44,999 bases of DNA from JAKLFA01 sp964450385. GTDB taxonomy: Bacteria; Omnitrophota; Gorgyraeia; Zapsychrales; JANLHA01. The DNA is taken from contig CAYVEC010000016.1 in NCBI GenBank assembly GCA_964450385.1, positions 1-44,999 of the forward strand, in the 5' to 3' direction. This document shows positions 15,509-23,871 of the stretch, one piece after another. The notes under the pieces were generated by a model, which was not told the origin of the DNA, made no database searches, and saw only the letters and a program-made list of their open reading frames with translations. Numbering within the stretch: position 1 is the first letter of the stretch; every line of letters starts with the position of its first letter. Made by a program: the position numbers and the translations under genes.

Positions 15509-16450
15509 ATGAAGACGCGAATTTTATGTTTTTTGGCTTTGAGCTGTTTTACTATGATGGCGGTCACGGGTGCTGCCCAGGCGTCGATCCCGACCCTGCC
15601 GGATCCGTTCACCCAGGTAGTTGATCAAAACGGGAATCCGCTGTTCCATCCCATCACAGGTGATCCGCTCATCGTTTCCTCCAAACACGACCATTTTTAT
15701 TCATATTCTGCGGATTTGCTTACACAATTAGGCTTTCCTGGTTTTGACACATCTGTGGGAACGGGAGGGCTGGATCTTTTAGTTTATACCGGAGCTGTAG
15801 GCGCAAATAATGCCTCAGTCCCGGGAGGCCCGTTCCCGAATCCGCTTTTGACCCCTGGGGGCGGGGCTGATTCGTTTTCAGGAACCTGGGGAGCAACAGG
15901 GATGTACAGTCCTGTTGCGGTTGATTCGGTGTTGAATTTCTTGCACAGTTATGATGAGGATCTGAACACCCCTGTCTTTAATTTTGACATGAATCAGACC
16001 GGGTCTGCGCCGACCGTCTTGATGAATGGCCAGATCCGGATCTGGGATCCGCTAACAGGCACGGTCGTTGACTCGTGGGCGTTTGATGATATTGATAATG
16101 GTGTCTATGACCCCGACTCGTTTGTGACCGCGTTCGGCAAGATGGATGTGGGGTTGTGCTTCAATAAAAAAGGGGATCCCGTGGCCTGCTACGAGCTCGA
16201 CAATAATAAGGGAAGCGGCCAGTTGGATTTTATCGCCTTTGCCCCGAGCATGGATCTCAGCCAATATCAGGGCAAGGGGTATCAGTTGCTCGCGGATTTT
16301 AGATTGATCGGCGCCACGAATGGTTTTGAGGAGTTGTTCATGACAGGGGCGGTTGCGCCGGGAAATACCACAGTCCCTGAGCCGATGACCGTGGCGCTTG
16401 TTGGAGGCGCGCTGTTCGGACTCTTTGGATATCGCAGGCGTCAGAAATAA
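15509..16450 (+). CDS. PEP-CTERM sorting-domain protein
   Basis: This exported protein of 313 residues has a signal peptide (KTRILCFLALSCFTMMAV, cleavage near AQA-S) and a C-terminal PEP-CTERM tag: VPEPMTVALVGGALFGLFGYRRRQK, that is VPEP, a membrane helix, and a basic tail. Exosortase cuts after this tag in the cell envelope, and such proteins are usually extracellular polysaccharide-associated. The middle (about 30-280) is rich in Asp, Gly and aromatic residues and has no recognised domain; a DNNKGSGQLDF region and several DxDxG-like stretches suggest Ca-binding beta structure. The ATG has GGGGGGAG upstream; a TTG 15 bases earlier is open but less likely. Exosortase is not in the window. Codon use is less GC-rich than in the flanking operons. 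Confidence 0.9.
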   Translation: MKTRILCFLALSCFTMMAVTGAAQASIPTLPDPFTQVVDQNGNPLFHPITGDPLIVSSKHDHFYSYSADLLTQLGFPGFDTSVGTGGLDLLVYTGAVGANNASVPGGPFPNPLLTPGGGADSFSGTWGATGMYSPVAVDSVLNFLHSYDEDLNTPVFNFDMNQTGSAPTVLMNGQIRIWDPLTGTVVDSWAFDDIDNGVYDPDSFVTAFGKMDVGLCFNKKGDPVACYELDNNKGSGQLDFIAFAPSMDLSQYQGKGYQLLADFRLIGATNGFEELFMTGAVAPGNTTVPEPMTVALVGGALFGLFGYRRRQK

Positions 16451-16476
16451 CGTTCGAGCTTGAGTTTGGGATAGGA

Positions 16477-16511
16477 AGCCGTTGTGATCTCACGATCACA
16501 ACGGCTTTTTT
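16477..16511 (+). terminator. Strong Rho-independent terminator
   Basis: A 13-pair perfect stem (16477-16489 with 16494-16506) has a four-base TCAC loop and a T run. It ends the PEP-CTERM gene. Confidence 0.93.
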
Positions 16512-16629
16512 ATTGCGGCGCGGGCCGCGGGGCACAGAGAGAAAGGATTCTTCTTAATTTTCTGGGTAATCGACCGGCCAAACGCTATAATACAACCGTT
16601 CGCGTTGCGACGAGCGATTTAGGAAAACA

Positions 16630-17742
16630 ATGTCATCGAAAATCCTTCTCATCCGACGGGCCGCGGTCGAGGAATTGACCGCGCCCCTGATCTATCCGTT
16701 CCGGATCTCATCGGGCCGGCACGACCGGCTTCATAATGTCCTGCTCCGCCTGGAGTGTGAGGGCGGGATCGCGGGGTTCGGTGAGGCCGCGGTCGCGACG
16801 CACATTACCGGCGAGATCGTGGAAGCAACGCGGGCGAATCTTGAGCGGGCGGCCCGCTGGCTGGTCGGGAAGAATGTTTTTGACTATCGGTCGATATCAG
16901 GGGACCTCGGGCCTGAGCTCGCGCGGAACCGATCGGCGCTCGCGGCGGTCGAGATGGCCCTGATGGATGCCCTAGCGCGGCGTCGCGGGCTTCCGCTCTG
17001 GAGGCTTTTTGGAACAACATGGCACCGGGTCGTGACGGATATTACGATCGTGATCTCCGAGCTCCCGGAGACCCGAGAGGCGGCGCGCGTCTTTTGCCGT
17101 CAGGGGTTTCGGACGTTTAAGATCAAGGTCGGCCGTGATATCGATGCCGATATCCGGCGCGTCCGTGCGGTGGCCAAGATCGCGCCGCGGGCGAAGATCA
17201 TTCTCGATGCCAATCAGGCCTTTACCGCGGACCAGGCCCTTGCGTTTTTGGCGGAACTCCGGTCGGCTGGAATCCGTCCGGGCCTCATTGAACAGCCGGT
17301 GGCGCGCGATGATTGGGAGGGGCTCGAGAAAGTCGCGCGCGAGGCGCGCGCTTCGCGTGTCAGGGTGTGTGCGGACGAGAGCGCGTCGAGCCTCCGGGAT
17401 GTGCGGCGTATTATCCGTACCAGGGCGGCGGACGTCATTAATATTAAATTGATGAAGACCGGGATCCTTGAGGCGCGGGAGATCACCCGGCTCGCGGTGA
17501 GGCATGGGGCTGGGCTTATGATCGGGTCCATGATGGAAAGCCCTCTATCGGCGTGCGCGGCAGCGCATTTTGCCGGCGGGACCGGGGTGTTCACCTATGT
17601 TGATCTGGATACCCCGTTTTTTATTAAAGGTGACGCGCTCACCGGTGCGCATCTTTCTCCGAATGGGGAGTACGATTTGCGCGAGGTCACAGACGGGATC
17701 GGGGTGACGCCTTACGTGAAAGGGAAAACAAGCGATGAATAA
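16630..17742 (+). CDS. Dipeptide epimerase, enolase superfamily (L-Ala-D/L-Glu epimerase-like)
   Basis: This 370-residue protein is of the muconate-lactonizing/AEE subgroup. The capping domain (1-125) precedes the barrel with KIK at 164-166 (catalytic Lys166), metal ligands D193 (LDANQ), E221 (IEQP) and D249 (CADES), and the second Lys273 (NIKLMKTG). A D-x-D at 325-327 (VDLDTP) is the dipeptide-binding signature of Ala-Glu and related epimerases. It converts an L-Ala-D-Glu-type dipeptide from peptidoglycan to the L,L form, for use as amino acids. A TATAAT at 16586-16591 may be its -10, without a good -35. It overlaps the following VanY gene by eight bases and opens the murein-peptide operon. 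Confidence 0.93.
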   Translation: MSSKILLIRRAAVEELTAPLIYPFRISSGRHDRLHNVLLRLECEGGIAGFGEAAVATHITGEIVEATRANLERAARWLVGKNVFDYRSISGDLGPELARNRSALAAVEMALMDALARRRGLPLWRLFGTTWHRVVTDITIVISELPETREAARVFCRQGFRTFKIKVGRDIDADIRRVRAVAKIAPRAKIILDANQAFTADQALAFLAELRSAGIRPGLIEQPVARDDWEGLEKVAREARASRVRVCADESASSLRDVRRIIRTRAADVINIKLMKTGILEAREITRLAVRHGAGLMIGSMMESPLSACAAAHFAGGTGVFTYVDLDTPFFIKGDALTGAHLSPNGEYDLREVTDGIGVTPYVKGKTSDE

Positions 17743-18538
17743 AACGATCAGGATGATTGTGGCTGCGGCCGCGGTCATGGCTTCGGCGGCGCCGGCGGCG
17801 CCGGCCTCGGCGGCCCTCAACCTTGATGTGCTCTCGGCTCATGATATCGCGATGGTTCGGCAGGTCGTCGAGCGGCTTGAGCCGCTCATCCGAGGGCGTG
17901 AGGCCGAGGGGACCCTTGCGACCCTTACCTTTGAAGAACTCTACACGCCGCTTGGTGAGGAGGAGCGAGAGTTTCTAAAGGCTTTTGAGACCCTGGATCC
18001 TGCGGCCCTGAACGTGCGGATCCCGTTCCGGGGGGTGGCGACCGGCGCGGAAGCGCTCGTGAGGATCTCGGGCCAGCGCGTCTTTTCCGGGAATTTTGCG
18101 GGTGCCCCGTCGCGCGAGATCGGGATCCAGTATCTGCCCGAGGGGGTGTATCGCCGCTGTGAGGCCATGATGGCGGCCATGGAGGCGGACCTTGGGACGC
18201 GGCTTCTGATTGAATCCGGTTACCGCTCGAGCGCGTATCAGCTGTATCTTTTTGTGTACTATCTTCAGAACCACGCGTATTCGATCCGCGAGACCGTGGG
18301 CTTTGTGGCCTTGCCGGGATATAGCGAACATGGGGCACCGCGGTATCAGGCTGTGGATTTTATGAATCGTCTTGGGATCAACGGCGAGGATGATCCGGCG
18401 GACTTTGAGGCCCTGCCCGAGTACCGCTGGCTCCTCGATCATGCCGCGGCGTTTGGCTTTGTCCTCTCGTATCCGCGGGTCGAGGGGACCGGGATCACGT
18501 TTGAACCGTGGCATTGGCGGTGCGATGCCTGCGAATAA
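17735..18538 (+). CDS. VanY/M15B-type D,D-carboxypeptidase (exported)
   Basis: This is a 267-residue zinc peptidase of the LAS group. An Ala-rich signal peptide (about 1-27) is followed by a linker domain, and the M15B motifs come after residue 160: SGYRSSAYQ, then SEHGAPRYQAVD with ligands H199 and D208, and EPWHWR with the catalytic Glu257 and ligand H260. Such enzymes release D-Ala from peptidoglycan pentapeptides in the periplasm or cut crosslinks. Here it lies between a dipeptide epimerase and an SDF symporter, so it probably helps generate muropeptide breakdown products. The start overlaps the epimerase gene by eight bases. The two Cys in the last few residues (CDACE) are unusual. Confidence 0.9.
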   Translation: MNKTIRMIVAAAAVMASAAPAAPASAALNLDVLSAHDIAMVRQVVERLEPLIRGREAEGTLATLTFEELYTPLGEEEREFLKAFETLDPAALNVRIPFRGVATGAEALVRISGQRVFSGNFAGAPSREIGIQYLPEGVYRRCEAMMAAMEADLGTRLLIESGYRSSAYQLYLFVYYLQNHAYSIRETVGFVALPGYSEHGAPRYQAVDFMNRLGINGEDDPADFEALPEYRWLLDHAAAFGFVLSYPRVEGTGITFEPWHWRCDACE

Positions 18539-18563
18539 TGGATCGCTTGGGAGGAGGATCGCG

Positions 18564-19802
18564 ATGAAGACACGAGCGACGGAGATGGTACAGCATTACG
18601 GGTTTTCGTTGATTCTGATCGGATCGATCGTGGCCGGTTCAGCCCTTGGCCTGGCCCTCGGCGAGAAGGCCGCGGTCTTCAAACCGTTCGGGGATATTTT
18701 TTTAAACCTCCTTTTTACGATCGTGGTCCCGATGGTGTTCTTTTCGCTCGCGTCCGCGGTGGCGGGCATGCCGGACGTCCGGCGGCTCGGCCGGATCATG
18801 GGGTGGATGCTCGGGATCTTTGTGGTGACGGGGCTTATCGCTGCGGTGCTCATGGTCACGGCCGTGACGCTGTTCCCGATCCGGGGCACGATCGAGTTCA
18901 CGGAATCGGCGGGTTACGTGCCGGGTCAGGTGGATGTCTCTCAGCAGATCGTGACGGCGCTCACGGTTCGGGATTTCAGCGGGCTCCTCGACCGAAAAAA
19001 CATGCTGGCCCTTATCCTCTTTTCGATGCTCGTGGGTCTCGCCGCCTCGCTCTCGGGGGACCCGGGCCGCGGGTTTATCGCGTGGCTTCAGTCAGGCCGC
19101 GCGGTGATGGAAAAGGCGATGTCGTTCATCATGCTCTATGCCCCGGTCGGTCTCGGCGCCTATTTCGCGTATCTCGCGGGCGCGTTCGGTCCGCAGATCT
19201 TCGGGTCATATGGCCGGGCCCTCGCGGTATATTATCCGGTTGCGATTGGGTACTTTATCGTCGGGCTCTCGTTTTACGCCTATCTCGCGGGGGGGCAGCT
19301 TGGGGTGCAGCGGTTTTGGCGTCATATTGTGCCGGTCGCGGCCACGGCGTGGGGGACCGGGAGCAGTATCGCGACGATCCCCGTGAACCTGAGGGCGGCG
19401 GAACGCATCGGGACGCCGCGGGATATCTGTGAGGTCACGATCCCGATCGGGGCCACGATCCACATGGACGGCTCGTGTATGGCCGCGATCCTCAAGATCG
19501 TTCTTCTCTTCTCGATCTTTGGCGTCGAATTTTCCGGGATCGAGACGGTTCTCTCCGCGATCGGTGTCGCGATCATTTGCGGGGTCGTTATCAGCGGGGT
19601 CCCGAGCGGAGGCATGCTCGGTGAGCTCCTCATCATCACGGTCTATGGGTTCCCCATCGAGGCCCTTCCGATGATCACGATGCTTGGCACCCTCGTGGAC
19701 CCGCCGGCAACGATGGTCAATGCCACGGGTGATAATGTCGTGAGCATGCTGATCGCGCGGATCCTTGGCGGAAAAAAAAGGATGGAGCCTGCCCATGCTT
19801 GA
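18564..19802 (+). CDS. Dicarboxylate/amino acid:cation symporter (SDF/DAACS family)
   Basis: This is a GltP/DctA-fold inner-membrane transporter of 412 residues with about eight helices and two hairpins. Family marks are a hairpin HP1-like stretch TAWGTGSSIATIPVN (SSxxT motif), IPIGATIHMDGSC (the NMDGT-type unwound helix), and PPATMVNATGDNV at the end (sodium and substrate site). It would import glutamate, aspartate, or a neutral amino acid with Na+ or H+. The start is the ATG with GGAGGAGG upstream; the frame is open further upstream within the VanY gene. In context it may take up Glu or Ala released from murein peptides. Confidence 0.92.
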   Translation: MKTRATEMVQHYGFSLILIGSIVAGSALGLALGEKAAVFKPFGDIFLNLLFTIVVPMVFFSLASAVAGMPDVRRLGRIMGWMLGIFVVTGLIAAVLMVTAVTLFPIRGTIEFTESAGYVPGQVDVSQQIVTALTVRDFSGLLDRKNMLALILFSMLVGLAASLSGDPGRGFIAWLQSGRAVMEKAMSFIMLYAPVGLGAYFAYLAGAFGPQIFGSYGRALAVYYPVAIGYFIVGLSFYAYLAGGQLGVQRFWRHIVPVAATAWGTGSSIATIPVNLRAAERIGTPRDICEVTIPIGATIHMDGSCMAAILKIVLLFSIFGVEFSGIETVLSAIGVAIICGVVISGVPSGGMLGELLIITVYGFPIEALPMITMLGTLVDPPATMVNATGDNVVSMLIARILGGKKRMEPAHA

Positions 19803-20973
19803 GCACCCGGCGCTCATTATCCTGACCCTGATCGTGATTGAGGCGGCTGTTCTGTGGGCGTCGGGCACTGTTCTTTATAAAAAATATTTTTCTTTTTTTC
19901 CGGCTGTTTTTTGGATCTATTTTTTGCCGATGTGCGCCGTGTCGCTGGGGCTCATTCACGCGGACAGCCCGGTGTACGCGAGGATCACGAGTATGGTCCT
20001 TCCGGCGAGCCTGATCCTCCTCTTGATGTGCGTTGACGTCCCGGCGGTCATCGGGCTCGGTCCCGCGGCCTTGGGGATGTTCCTCATTGGCAGCCTCGGG
20101 ATCATGACCGGGACCGTTGCGGTCTTCGCCCTGGTGAAGGGCGCGGTCGGCCCCCAGTTCTGGTCCGGGTTTGGCGCGCTCTCGGGCTCATGGACCGGAG
20201 GGAGTGCCAACATGATCGCAGTGAAAGAGGCGCTGTCAGCGCCGGAGGATGTGTTTATGCCCATGGTTGTCGTTGATACCGTGGTGCCCTATGTCTGGAT
20301 GGGCGGGCTTGTGGCGATGGTCGGATGGCAGGTCGCCTTTGACCGGTGGAACCGCGCCCGCACGGACCTCGTCCAGGGATTCGGTGGGAATGGGCCGCGG
20401 GGCGCTTGCTCGGATGTCGTCTCGGAAACTCGATGGAGGGCGCGGCCGCTCGTGTTCATGGCGGTGATTGCCGTTCTGGGAAGCCTGATCGCCCGGCGGG
20501 CCGCGGGCATCCTTCCGGAGATCCCGGGCGTGATCTCGGCCGCGGGCTGGAGCATCATCGTTGTCTCGTCGTTGGGGATCGTCTTGTCGTTGACGCCGTG
20601 CCGTCGGCTTGAGGGATACGGGGCTGACCGGATCGGGATGTGGCTGCTCTATTTTGTGCTCACATCGATCGGCGCCAAGGCCCGGCTCGCGGGGCTTGAG
20701 AGTTCGCTCGTGCTCATCGCCGCGGGATTCGGGATCGTCGCTGTTCATGGGATCTTTATTCTCGTCGGGGCGCGGGTTCTTAGGGCCCCGCTGTTCCTTG
20801 CGGTGACCGCGAGTCAGGCCAATATCGGGGGGATCGCCTCGGCCCCGATCGTCGCGGCGTGTTATCAGCCCGGTCTTGCCCCGGTGGGGCTGTTGCTTGC
20901 GGTCTTAGGGAATATGATCGGGACATACGCCGGGATCATTACGGGTCAACTGTGTCACGGGATCGCAGGATGA
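19795..20973 (+). CDS. DUF819-family (YjcL-like) membrane protein
   Basis: This protein of 392 residues has about ten hydrophobic helices. The family marks are GSLGIMTGTVAVFALVKG, SGFGALSGSWTGGSANMIAVKEAL and TASQANIGGIASAPIVAACY, each rich in small residues and Asn, as in the two inverted repeats of anion/sugar-like carriers. The function of DUF819 is not established. It starts within the symporter gene (eight-base overlap) and its stop overlaps the NlpC/P60 lipoprotein (ATGA), so it belongs to the murein-peptide operon. I infer a carrier for a murein-derived dipeptide or amino acid. A TTG-started extension (19765) lies inside the symporter gene and is unlikely. Confidence 0.85.
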   Translation: MLEHPALIILTLIVIEAAVLWASGTVLYKKYFSFFPAVFWIYFLPMCAVSLGLIHADSPVYARITSMVLPASLILLLMCVDVPAVIGLGPAALGMFLIGSLGIMTGTVAVFALVKGAVGPQFWSGFGALSGSWTGGSANMIAVKEALSAPEDVFMPMVVVDTVVPYVWMGGLVAMVGWQVAFDRWNRARTDLVQGFGGNGPRGACSDVVSETRWRARPLVFMAVIAVLGSLIARRAAGILPEIPGVISAAGWSIIVVSSLGIVLSLTPCRRLEGYGADRIGMWLLYFVLTSIGAKARLAGLESSLVLIAAGFGIVAVHGIFILVGARVLRAPLFLAVTASQANIGGIASAPIVAACYQPGLAPVGLLLAVLGNMIGTYAGIITGQLCHGIAG

Positions 20974-22376
20974 GAACAATGAAATATCTACGGATCGCTG
21001 TTGCTGTTGTGCTCGTGGGGACCGCGGCGGGCTGTGCCCATGTCCCTGGGCGGGTCCTCATCGAGGCGCCGGCCGTGCTACCGAATACAACGGCCGCGAT
21101 GGGCTCGTCGGAGTTTTGGCTCGCGCGGGTCATGGATCCGGACCGAACGATCTTAGACGCCCGGCAGATCGCGGCCTTGAACGCCGAGACGCGGGATGAG
21201 CGGGGATTGGTCCTGGATGTGACCCGGTCCGGAGGAGGATCTCCCGACGGTCAGGAGGTTGCGGACCGGTTGAACCGGGCGGTGGATTCGCTTCGGGGGC
21301 AGGTCCTGTTCCGCGCGTCGGGTGCGCGGGCCGGGGCAGTGTTCTTTGAGCGGATGCGCGATGTGATGGACCTCGCGGCCCTGTCTTTAAGGATGGGCGT
21401 TCAATACGGCCTGGTCGCCCGTGCGACGGACCAGCGTATCCTGCCGACCGAAGAAGGACTGTATCGTGAGAAGGGCGATCTGGATTTTGATGAGCTCCAG
21501 AACAGCGGACTCGATATCGGGACCCCGGTCGAGGTCTATCACCGGAGTCGTGATGGTGCGTGGCTTTACGGCCGGACGCCTCTCAGCGAGGGTTGGGTCC
21601 GGGCCGCGGATGTCGCGCTCGCTGATCGCGCGGATGTGGCGCGTTATGTCGAGGCCGAGCCGTTTGTGGTCGTGACCGCGGCCAAGGCCGGGATCTTTGA
21701 GGACCCGGACTTTCGTGATCGTTATGATGAGGCGCGCATGGGCACGCGCCTGCCCCTGGCGCGCGCGACCGACGGCTATGTCGAGGTGCGTCTCCCCCGG
21801 CGGGGTCCTGACGGCAGACTCGCGGAGTCGCGGGGATATCTTCGGAGGGAGAGCGCCGCGGCTGGTTTTTTGCCGTATACCCCGCGCGTTATCATGGATC
21901 AGGCTTTCAAAATGTTGAACACCCCTTATGGGTGGGGCGACATGCGCGGTGACCACGACTGTTCGCGGTTCATTCAGGAGATTTTTGCCGTTGTGGGGGT
22001 CATGATGCCGAGGAATTCAGGGGATCAGGCCCGTGTGGGCCGCCGGGTCGTGTCTTTTTCTGGCGATGAATCACCCGAGGACAAGGCCCGGGCGCTCACC
22101 GATCACGGCCTCCCGGGAGCAACTATTCTCTATATGAAGGGCCATATCATGGTGTATGTCGGAGCATCGGCCGGCCGGCCGTATGCGATCCATGCCACGT
22201 GGGGGTATCGGGATCCGTGTCCTGATCCGTCGGGTGGTGAAGAGTGCCGGGAGGTCGTCCGGGTGCTGAACCGCGTGGTCGTGAGCGACCTGTCGCTCGG
22301 TGAGGGGTCGAAAAAAGGATCGCTCCTTGAACGCCTCCGGGCGGTTCAGCAAGTCGTGGGGCGGGATGCTTTATAA
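20970..22376 (+). CDS. SH3/NlpC-P60 lipoprotein, D,L-endopeptidase-like
   Basis: This is a lipoprotein of about 468 residues. The signal peptide ends in the lipobox VGTAAGC with Cys22. It has a putative N-terminal stabilising helical domain (about 45-150), SH3b-like domains (about 150-300, with GTPVEVYHRSRDGAWLYGR and a second copy around 230-290), and a C-terminal NlpC/P60 domain with C331 (DHDCSRFIQEI), H392 (KGHIMVYVG) and H408 (AIHATWGY). Domain order matches SH3b1/SH3b2-NLPC enzymes that cleave the D-Glu-diaminoacid bond and release L-Ala-D-Glu, which is the epimerase substrate encoded at the head of this operon. The ATG overlaps the DUF819 stop. Confidence 0.9.
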   Translation: MRTMKYLRIAVAVVLVGTAAGCAHVPGRVLIEAPAVLPNTTAAMGSSEFWLARVMDPDRTILDARQIAALNAETRDERGLVLDVTRSGGGSPDGQEVADRLNRAVDSLRGQVLFRASGARAGAVFFERMRDVMDLAALSLRMGVQYGLVARATDQRILPTEEGLYREKGDLDFDELQNSGLDIGTPVEVYHRSRDGAWLYGRTPLSEGWVRAADVALADRADVARYVEAEPFVVVTAAKAGIFEDPDFRDRYDEARMGTRLPLARATDGYVEVRLPRRGPDGRLAESRGYLRRESAAAGFLPYTPRVIMDQAFKMLNTPYGWGDMRGDHDCSRFIQEIFAVVGVMMPRNSGDQARVGRRVVSFSGDESPEDKARALTDHGLPGATILYMKGHIMVYVGASAGRPYAIHATWGYRDPCPDPSGGEECREVVRVLNRVVVSDLSLGEGSKKGSLLERLRAVQQVVGRDAL

Positions 22377-22557
22377 ATGTTCACGACCCGGCAGTAGAGA
22401 ATGTTATATCGGGGAAGGCGGCCTTTTTGATTTTCAGGCGCTCAAGTGCGGTTTTCACGCAAAAAGCGATTTGTTCGTTAAGCAGCGTTGGGCACTGTCT
22501 GTCGCGCGGAACTTTTTTATTGATTTCTTGTCTAATCGATGAGAGGGTAAGGGGGTT

Positions 22558-23871
22558 ATGGGAAGCGGGGGAACGAGGATGAAGGATCATCATGATATAC
22601 GGTACGCGGCGGCCGTGGCAGCGGCAGCGTGTTGTTTCTTTTTGGCTGCCGGGCCCAGCCTTGGCGAGGACGTGCCCGCCGTGAGGACGCTGTCCTGGTC
22701 CGAGTGCGTTCAGGAGGCCCTTCGGAATCATCCGGACCTTGTCTCGGCCCAAGAGGCGGTGCGTCAGGCTGAGGCGGATCAGGGAACCTCGCGCAGCGAC
22801 GGGCTTCCTCAGATCAGTTCGGAACTCTCCGCCAAACGGGCGAGGACCCTGACCGCGGGTCCGACGGATACCTACAGTTATAGCGTGACTGGGAAACAGC
22901 TTCTTTTTGACGGGACAAAAACGTCTCAGGCCATACGCGAGGCCGCGGAGGCGGTGAAGGCCGCGGAGTATGATCTTTTTGTTGTCTCATCGAATGTGCG
23001 CTTGAGTCTGCGCGCGGCCTTTGCCGAGCTCTTGACGGCTCAAGACATGGTGGCCTTGACCGAGCAGATCCGGGCCCGGCGGGAGGAGAACCTCCGGCTT
23101 GTGCAGTTGAGGTATGAGGCCGGCCGCGAACATCGCGGGTCGGTGCTCACCGCCGAGGCGAATCTGGCCAACGCGGTCTTTGAAGTGGATCAGGCCCGGC
23201 GGAATCTTGCTTTATCGCAGACGCGGTTAGCCAAGGCCGTCGGATGGGATCGGGTGGAACCGCTCGCCGTCATCGGTGATTTTTCAGTCGCGGATCAGGG
23301 CACATCTCTGGATATGGAACTTATCGCAGACCAGACGCCGCTGCTTCTTGCCCTTGCGGCGCGAAAAGATGCGGCCCGATATCATGTCGGCGCGGCCAAA
23401 GCGGATTTTTTTCCTGAGATCTATGCGAGTTCATCAGCTGGCCGGAGCGATACTTCGTGGCCCCTGGAACGCGAGCAGTGGTCCGCGGGGCTCACGGTCT
23501 CGATCCCGATCTTTGAGGGCGGGGCTCGGGTGAGCGCGGTGTCGAAGGCGCGGGCCAAGCTGCGGCAGGCCGAGGCTGATCAACGCAGCGGCCGGGACAC
23601 GATTCTTGTCACGCTTCATGAAACCTGGTCTGGATTGAAGGACGCGGTTGAGACGGTCGCGGTGAGGAAAAAATTTTTGGAGGCCGCTGAGGAGCGGGCG
23701 ACGATCGCGGATGCCCAGTATTCGACGGGCCTGATCTCGTTTGATGATTGGGTGATCATCGAGGACAATCTTGTCAGCGCCCGCAAGGCGTATCTGCGGG
23801 CCCAGGGAGAGGCATTGACGGCTGAGGCCGTGTGGGTTCAGGCTAAGGGAGGGGTCTTGAATGATGCATAA
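22558..23871 (+). CDS. TolC-family outer membrane efflux protein
   Basis: This protein of 437 residues has a signal peptide (Ala-rich stretch about 18-35, cleavage near LGE-D) and two OEP repeats: LSWSECVQEALRNHPDLVSAQEAV and, in the second half, a long helical region (QAEADQRSGRDTILVTLHETW). LTVSIPIFEGGARVSAVSKA is the typical strand-turn motif of the second repeat. It would form the trimeric outer membrane channel of the MacAB-type exporter encoded next. AAGGGGG precedes the ATG. The overlap with the adaptor gene (11 bases) implies one transcript. Confidence 0.93.
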   Translation: MGSGGTRMKDHHDIRYAAAVAAAACCFFLAAGPSLGEDVPAVRTLSWSECVQEALRNHPDLVSAQEAVRQAEADQGTSRSDGLPQISSELSAKRARTLTAGPTDTYSYSVTGKQLLFDGTKTSQAIREAAEAVKAAEYDLFVVSSNVRLSLRAAFAELLTAQDMVALTEQIRARREENLRLVQLRYEAGREHRGSVLTAEANLANAVFEVDQARRNLALSQTRLAKAVGWDRVEPLAVIGDFSVADQGTSLDMELIADQTPLLLALAARKDAARYHVGAAKADFFPEIYASSSAGRSDTSWPLEREQWSAGLTVSIPIFEGGARVSAVSKARAKLRQAEADQRSGRDTILVTLHETWSGLKDAVETVAVRKKFLEAAEERATIADAQYSTGLISFDDWVIIEDNLVSARKAYLRAQGEALTAEAVWVQAKGGVLNDA

